A stretch of 41,864 nt of DNA, from positions 1 to 41,864 of the forward strand of contig SVHU01000024.1 of the NCBI GenBank assembly GCA_015055625.1, given 5' to 3'. Positions within the stretch are counted from its first letter, which is position 1, and each line of letters starts with the position of its first letter. The DNA is from Clostridiales bacterium (lineage in GTDB: Bacteria > Bacillota > Clostridia > Christensenellales > Pumilibacteraceae). This document shows positions 38,637-41,864 of the stretch, one piece after another. Made by a program: the position numbers and the translations under genes. The notes beneath the pieces are model-generated. The model saw only the letters and a program-made list of their open reading frames with translations, made no database searches and was not told the origin of the DNA.

Positions 38637-40436
38637 ATGAGTAAAATTATTGGTATCGACTTAGGAACAACCAACTCTTGCGTAGCAGTTTTGGAAGGCG
38701 GAGAACCCGTTGTTATTCCCAACAGCGAAGGCTCGAGAACAACCCCGTCCGTAGTAGGATTTGCTAAAGACGGCGAAAGACTTGTAGGACAGGTAGCAAA
38801 GCATCAGGCTGTTGCAAACCCTGATAAAACCGTTATCTCTATCAAGCGTGATATGGGTACGGCTAAAAAAGTAAAGATTGACGATAAGGACTATTCTCCT
38901 CAGGAAATTTCCGCAATGATTCTCGGCAAGCTTAAAGCTGATGCTGAAAACTATCTTGGCGAAAAGGTAACAGAGGCAGTTATTACCGTTCCCGCATACT
39001 TTACCGACGCTCAGCGTCAGGCAACCAAGGATGCAGGACGTATTGCAGGTCTTGACGTTAAGCGTATTATCAACGAGCCCACCGCAGCAGCTCTTGCTTA
39101 CGGTCTTGACAAGGCCCAGGACGCCAACCAGAAGATTTTCGTTTACGACCTTGGTGGCGGTACGTTTGATATCTCCATTCTCGAAATCGGCGACGGAATT
39201 ATCGAAGTTCTTGCAACCGCTGGTAACAACAAGCTTGGTGGCGATGACTTCGACCAGAGAATTATGGACTATCTTGTTGCAGAGTTCAAAAAGGATAATG
39301 GCGTAGACCTTTCTAAGGACAGAATGGCAATGCAAAGACTTAAGGAAAGCGCAGAAAAAGCAAAGATCGAGCTTTCTACCCTCAACAACACAAAGATCAG
39401 CCTTCCCTTCATTTCTATGGGTAACGCAGGTCCTCTTCACTTAGAGTATGATCTTTCTAAGGCTAAGTTCGAAGCTCTTATCGCTGACCTTGTAGAGCAG
39501 ACTGTAACTCTTACCAAGAAAGCTCTTTCCGACGCAAAGCTTACCACCGACAAGATTGACAAAATCGTGCTCGTTGGTGGATCTACCAGAGTTCCTTGCG
39601 TTGTAGAAGCAGTAAGAAAGGTAGCAGGCAAAGAGCCGTTTAAGGGCATCAACCCCGACGAATGTGTTGCAATCGGCGCAGCTATTCAGGGTGGCGTGCT
39701 TGGCGGAGAAGTTAAGGACGTATTGCTTCTTGACGTAACACCCCTTTCACTCGGTATCGAAACTTTGGGCGGAGTATTTACAAAGCTTATTGATAGAAAT
39801 ACCACTATCCCCACCAAGAAGAGCCAGATCTTCTCCACAGCGGTTGACAATCAGCCCTCGGTTGATATCCACGTTCTTCAGGGCGAAAGACCTATGGCTT
39901 CGGATAACAAGACGCTTGCTCGTTTCGAGCTTTCCGGAATTGCTCCTGCTCCCCGTGGTATACCACAAATCGAAGTAACCTTCGACATTGACGCAAACGG
40001 TATCGTTCACGTATCGGCTAAGGATAACGGAACAGGCAAGGTTCAGGACGTAACCATTACCGCATCTTCCAACCTTTCCGAAGAGGATATTCAGCAGGCT
40101 ATCAAGGACGCTGAAAGATTCGCGGAAGAAGACAACAAGCGTAAGGAAATCGTAGACGCTAGAAATCAGGTAGATATGCTTGTGTTCCAGATTGAAAAGT
40201 TTATAAACGAAAACGGCGATAAGGTAGACGAGGCTGACAAGGCTAAGCTTAACGAGGCTATGACAAAGGCTAAGGAAGATATGAAGTCTGACGATATCGA
40301 AGTTGTTAAGAAGGCTCAAGAAGACCTTTCTAAGGTAAGCAACGAGGTGTTCTCTAAGCTCTATCAGCAGGCTCAGGCAAACCCACAAGACGGCGCTCCC
40401 AACGACGATAACGTAGTTGATGCAGAAGAAGTTTAA
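38637..40436 (+). CDS. dnaK: Molecular chaperone DnaK (Hsp70)
   Basis: A 599-residue Hsp70. It opens with [20 protein letters not shown] and carries the phosphate-2 motif [16 protein letters not shown], the adenosine motif [12 protein letters not shown], the linker [17 protein letters not shown] and the substrate-binding beta domain; the tail ends [10 protein letters not shown]. It folds proteins with GrpE and DnaJ. The N-terminal lobe is short by one small insertion, as usual in Gram-positive DnaK. Ribosome site ATCGGAGGA. It is the third gene of the hrcA operon, 228 bases after grpE, with repeat DNA between. Confidence 0.97.
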   Translation: MSKIIGIDLGTTNSCVAVLEGGEPVVIPNSEGSRTTPSVVGFAKDGERLVGQVAKHQAVANPDKTVISIKRDMGTAKKVKIDDKDYSPQEISAMILGKLKADAENYLGEKVTEAVITVPAYFTDAQRQATKDAGRIAGLDVKRIINEPTAAALAYGLDKAQDANQKIFVYDLGGGTFDISILEIGDGIIEVLATAGNNKLGGDDFDQRIMDYLVAEFKKDNGVDLSKDRMAMQRLKESAEKAKIELSTLNNTKISLPFISMGNAGPLHLEYDLSKAKFEALIADLVEQTVTLTKKALSDAKLTTDKIDKIVLVGGSTRVPCVVEAVRKVAGKEPFKGINPDECVAIGAAIQGGVLGGEVKDVLLLDVTPLSLGIETLGGVFTKLIDRNTTIPTKKSQIFSTAVDNQPSVDIHVLQGERPMASDNKTLARFELSGIAPAPRGIPQIEVTFDIDANGIVHVSAKDNGTGKVQDVTITASSNLSEEDIQQAIKDAERFAEEDNKRKEIVDARNQVDMLVFQIEKFINENGDKVDEADKAKLNEAMTKAKEDMKSDDIEVVKKAQEDLSKVSNEVFSKLYQQAQANPQDGAPNDDNVVDAEEV

Positions 40437-40457
40437 TAACAAATAACGGAATAAAAA

Positions 40458-41555
40458 ATGGCAAAATCGTATTATGAGGTTCTCGGCGTATCTAAGGATG
40501 CGTCCGAGGACGAAATAAAAAGCGCGTATAGAAAACTCGCTCATAAATACCATCCCGACCTTCATCCCAACGATAAGGAAGCGGAAGCTAAGTTTAAGGA
40601 AATTTCCGAAGCTTACGACACGCTTTCCGATCCTCAGAAGAAAGCCGCGTACGACAACCCCAACCCGTTTGGCGGTGGTAGCGGTTTTGATGGCTTCGGT
40701 GGCTTTGGCGGTTTTGGCGGAGGCGGTGGCGGAATTTTCGACAGCATCTTCGATATGTTCGGAGGCGGTGGATCAAGACGTAACGCAACCCCACAGGGCG
40801 CGGATATCGAACAGCAAATTAATCTTACCTTCGAAGAAGCGGCTTTTGGCGTAGCAAAGGAAGTAAAGCTCACCCGAAACGAGCCTTGTTCGTCCTGTAA
40901 AGGAACGGGCGCTAAGGACGGTACGGAGTTTACAACATGCGCGTCTTGTAACGGAAAAGGTCAAACCGTAGTAACGCAACAAACGCCTTTTGGTAGAGTT
41001 CAAAGCACAAGAGTATGTTCTGCGTGTCGTGGAACAGGTAGATCAATCAAGAAATCCTGTCCCGATTGTAGCGGTAGAGGAATACTTCGCAAAAACGTAA
41101 CGTTAAAGGTAAATCTTCCCGCAGGCGTGGAAAGCGATCAGGTTATGACAGTGCGTGGCGAGGGCGAAAAGGTTGCAAACGGCATTAACGGTAACCTTAT
41201 GCTCCTTATTAACGTGCTTCCCCACAAAATATTCAAGCGCAGAGGTATGGACTTGTACCTCGACTACCCGGTAACCTTTATTCAGTCAATCCTTGGCGAA
41301 AAGATAGAAGTTCCCAAGCTTGCTGGCGGTACGTTTACATACACGCTTTCAGAGGGTGTAATAAGCGGAACAACCGTGCGCATCAAAGGTCAGGGTATAA
41401 CCACAAGACGTGGAACAGGCGATATGTATCTTACCTTAATAGTAGATATGCCCAAACGTCTTAGCAAACAACAAAAAGACCTGCTCAAAAAGTTCTTAGA
41501 TGAGTCTAAGGATGAGCAGTATGAAAAGGTCAAAGACTTCAAAAAACGCTTATAA
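40458..41555 (+). CDS. dnaJ: Chaperone protein DnaJ
   Basis: A 365-residue class I Hsp40. J domain with HPD at 32-34; a Gly/Phe-rich linker ([16 protein letters not shown]...) around 72-98; four CxxCxGxG zinc repeats ([32 protein letters not shown]); then the C-terminal substrate domains ([19 protein letters not shown]). The last four codons and the stop (KKRL, then TAA) lie within the left arm of the hairpin repeat at 41541, so the C-terminus may have been rewritten by it. The gene begins 21 bases after dnaK; its ribosome site is poor (AACGGAA). Confidence 0.96.
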   Translation: MAKSYYEVLGVSKDASEDEIKSAYRKLAHKYHPDLHPNDKEAEAKFKEISEAYDTLSDPQKKAAYDNPNPFGGGSGFDGFGGFGGFGGGGGGIFDSIFDMFGGGGSRRNATPQGADIEQQINLTFEEAAFGVAKEVKLTRNEPCSSCKGTGAKDGTEFTTCASCNGKGQTVVTQQTPFGRVQSTRVCSACRGTGRSIKKSCPDCSGRGILRKNVTLKVNLPAGVESDQVMTVRGEGEKVANGINGNLMLLINVLPHKIFKRRGMDLYLDYPVTFIQSILGEKIEVPKLAGGTFTYTLSEGVISGTTVRIKGQGITTRRGTGDMYLTLIVDMPKRLSKQQKDLLKKFLDESKDEQYEKVKDFKKRL

Positions 41556-41670
41556 ACATCGTTATAGTGCAAAATAGCACACCCCTACTCGGTTACGTAC
41601 CATTTAGTACGCGCCCATCGTAGGTGTGTGCTATTTTTTCTCTAACTCGTTTCTAAACGTTTTTAACGTT
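41541..41670. repeat. Hairpin repeat element B (constant arms, variable stem)
   Basis: The same left arm as element A (AAAAAACGCTTATAAACATC and onward, 41541-41574) and a right arm TCTCTAACTCGTTTCTAAAC... Inside, AATAGCACACCCCTAC (41573-41588) pairs with GTAGGTGTGTGCTATT (41620-41635) at 15 of 16 positions, with CGTAC/GTACG at the tip. A run of six T follows. It can serve as the dnaJ terminator. Confidence 0.75.
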
Positions 41671-41864
41671 AATTAGCTTTTTTCTTTCTCTTGCTCGCAT
41701 TTGACGCTCCGCTAACGTAATTAAAATTATCGTAGGAGTGTGCTATTTTTTCTCTAACTCGTTTCTAAACGTTTTTAACGTTAATTAGCTTTTTTCTTTC
41801 TCTTGCTCGCATTTGACGCTCCGCTAACGTAATTAAAATTATCGTAGGAGTGTGCTATTTTTTC
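41619..41864 (+). repeat. 112-bp tandem direct repeat running off the window
   Basis: CGTAGG(A/T)GTGTGCTATTTTTT begins at 41619, 41731 and 41843. The intervening DNA (TCTCTAACTCGTTTCTAAAC, ACGTTAATTAGC, GCTCGCATTTGACGCTCCGC...) is the same in each unit, so the period is 112 bases, with two full units and the start of a third. Confidence 0.92.

Noticed and set aside
38661-39440. 259-codon open frame antisense to dnaK.
   Set aside because: It is the shadow of a highly biased coding sequence; no ribosome site, and dnaK is certain.
39747-40565. 272-codon open frame antisense to the dnaK/dnaJ junction.
   Set aside because: Same reason: it spans two certain genes in reverse with no start signal.
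41619-41864. Tandem repeat as a CRISPR array or origin iterons.
   Set aside because: The 112-base unit is repeated as a whole without unique spacers, and no replication gene or DnaA-box cluster is adjacent.

Overview
The window looks like chromosomal DNA from a low-GC, Gram-positive-type anaerobe, most likely an uncultured gut member of the Clostridia. The evidence is the hrcA-grpE-dnaK-dnaJ order with a CIRCE operator, the neighbouring lepA-hemW pair, strong SigA-type promoters (TTGACA-17-TATAAT), many short Gram-positive lipoproteins with a Cys lipobox, and a SipW-type signal peptide. This placement is inference from gene content; there is no rRNA or tRNA gene in the window.

Layout. Positions 1-683 hold the start of a leftward abrB/ABC-ATPase operon cut by the window edge. 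850-3427 is one large lipoprotein built of InlB-type GW repeats. 3448-6823 is an AraC regulator divergent from a three-gene catabolic operon: two near-identical tandem SDR dehydrogenases and an AroD-like (type I dehydroquinase fold) protein. 6826-7165 is a small element with terminal inverted repeats. 7374-10037 is an AT-rich cassette: an Xre repressor facing four genes of unknown function, with a compact bidirectional promoter whose 17-bp spacers are, or contain, the repressor palindrome. 10109-11384 is an SPFH membrane protein with a small ribbon-helix-helix-like partner. 11406-11690 is a palindromic repeat cluster. 11751-13624 is an ABC-2 exporter. 13704-20753 is a 2349-residue cyclic beta-1,2-glucan synthase (GT84, glucoamylase-like, GH94). 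20776-24519 is rarA, apparently leaderless, followed tightly by a second ABC exporter. 24833-28568 is a TetR regulator with three similar-sized lipoproteins. 28569-28740 is a second copy of the terminal-inverted-repeat element. 28760-29500 is a leftward glycerophosphodiester phosphodiesterase. 29632-32765 is lepA (apparently leaderless), hemW and a small ORF. 32764-34048 is about 1.3 kb of modular palindromic repeats including a 222-bp near-perfect direct duplication. 34249-36470 is a SipW-type exported beta-helix protein. 36671-41555 is the heat-shock operon, followed by hairpin and tandem repeats that run off the window.

The housekeeping chaperone/translation block (lepA-hemW ... hrcA-grpE-dnaK-dnaJ) is split by the repeat array and the beta-helix gene. 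The part most likely to be an undescribed system is the Xre-controlled cassette at 7374-10037: a soluble protein, a membrane/coiled-coil protein, another soluble protein and a lipoprotein, none of which I can assign, under a switch with five copies of one palindrome. The second most interesting layer is the intergenic repeat ecology: hairpins with constant arms but different, internally complementary stems, and TIR elements placed directly after intrinsic terminators.
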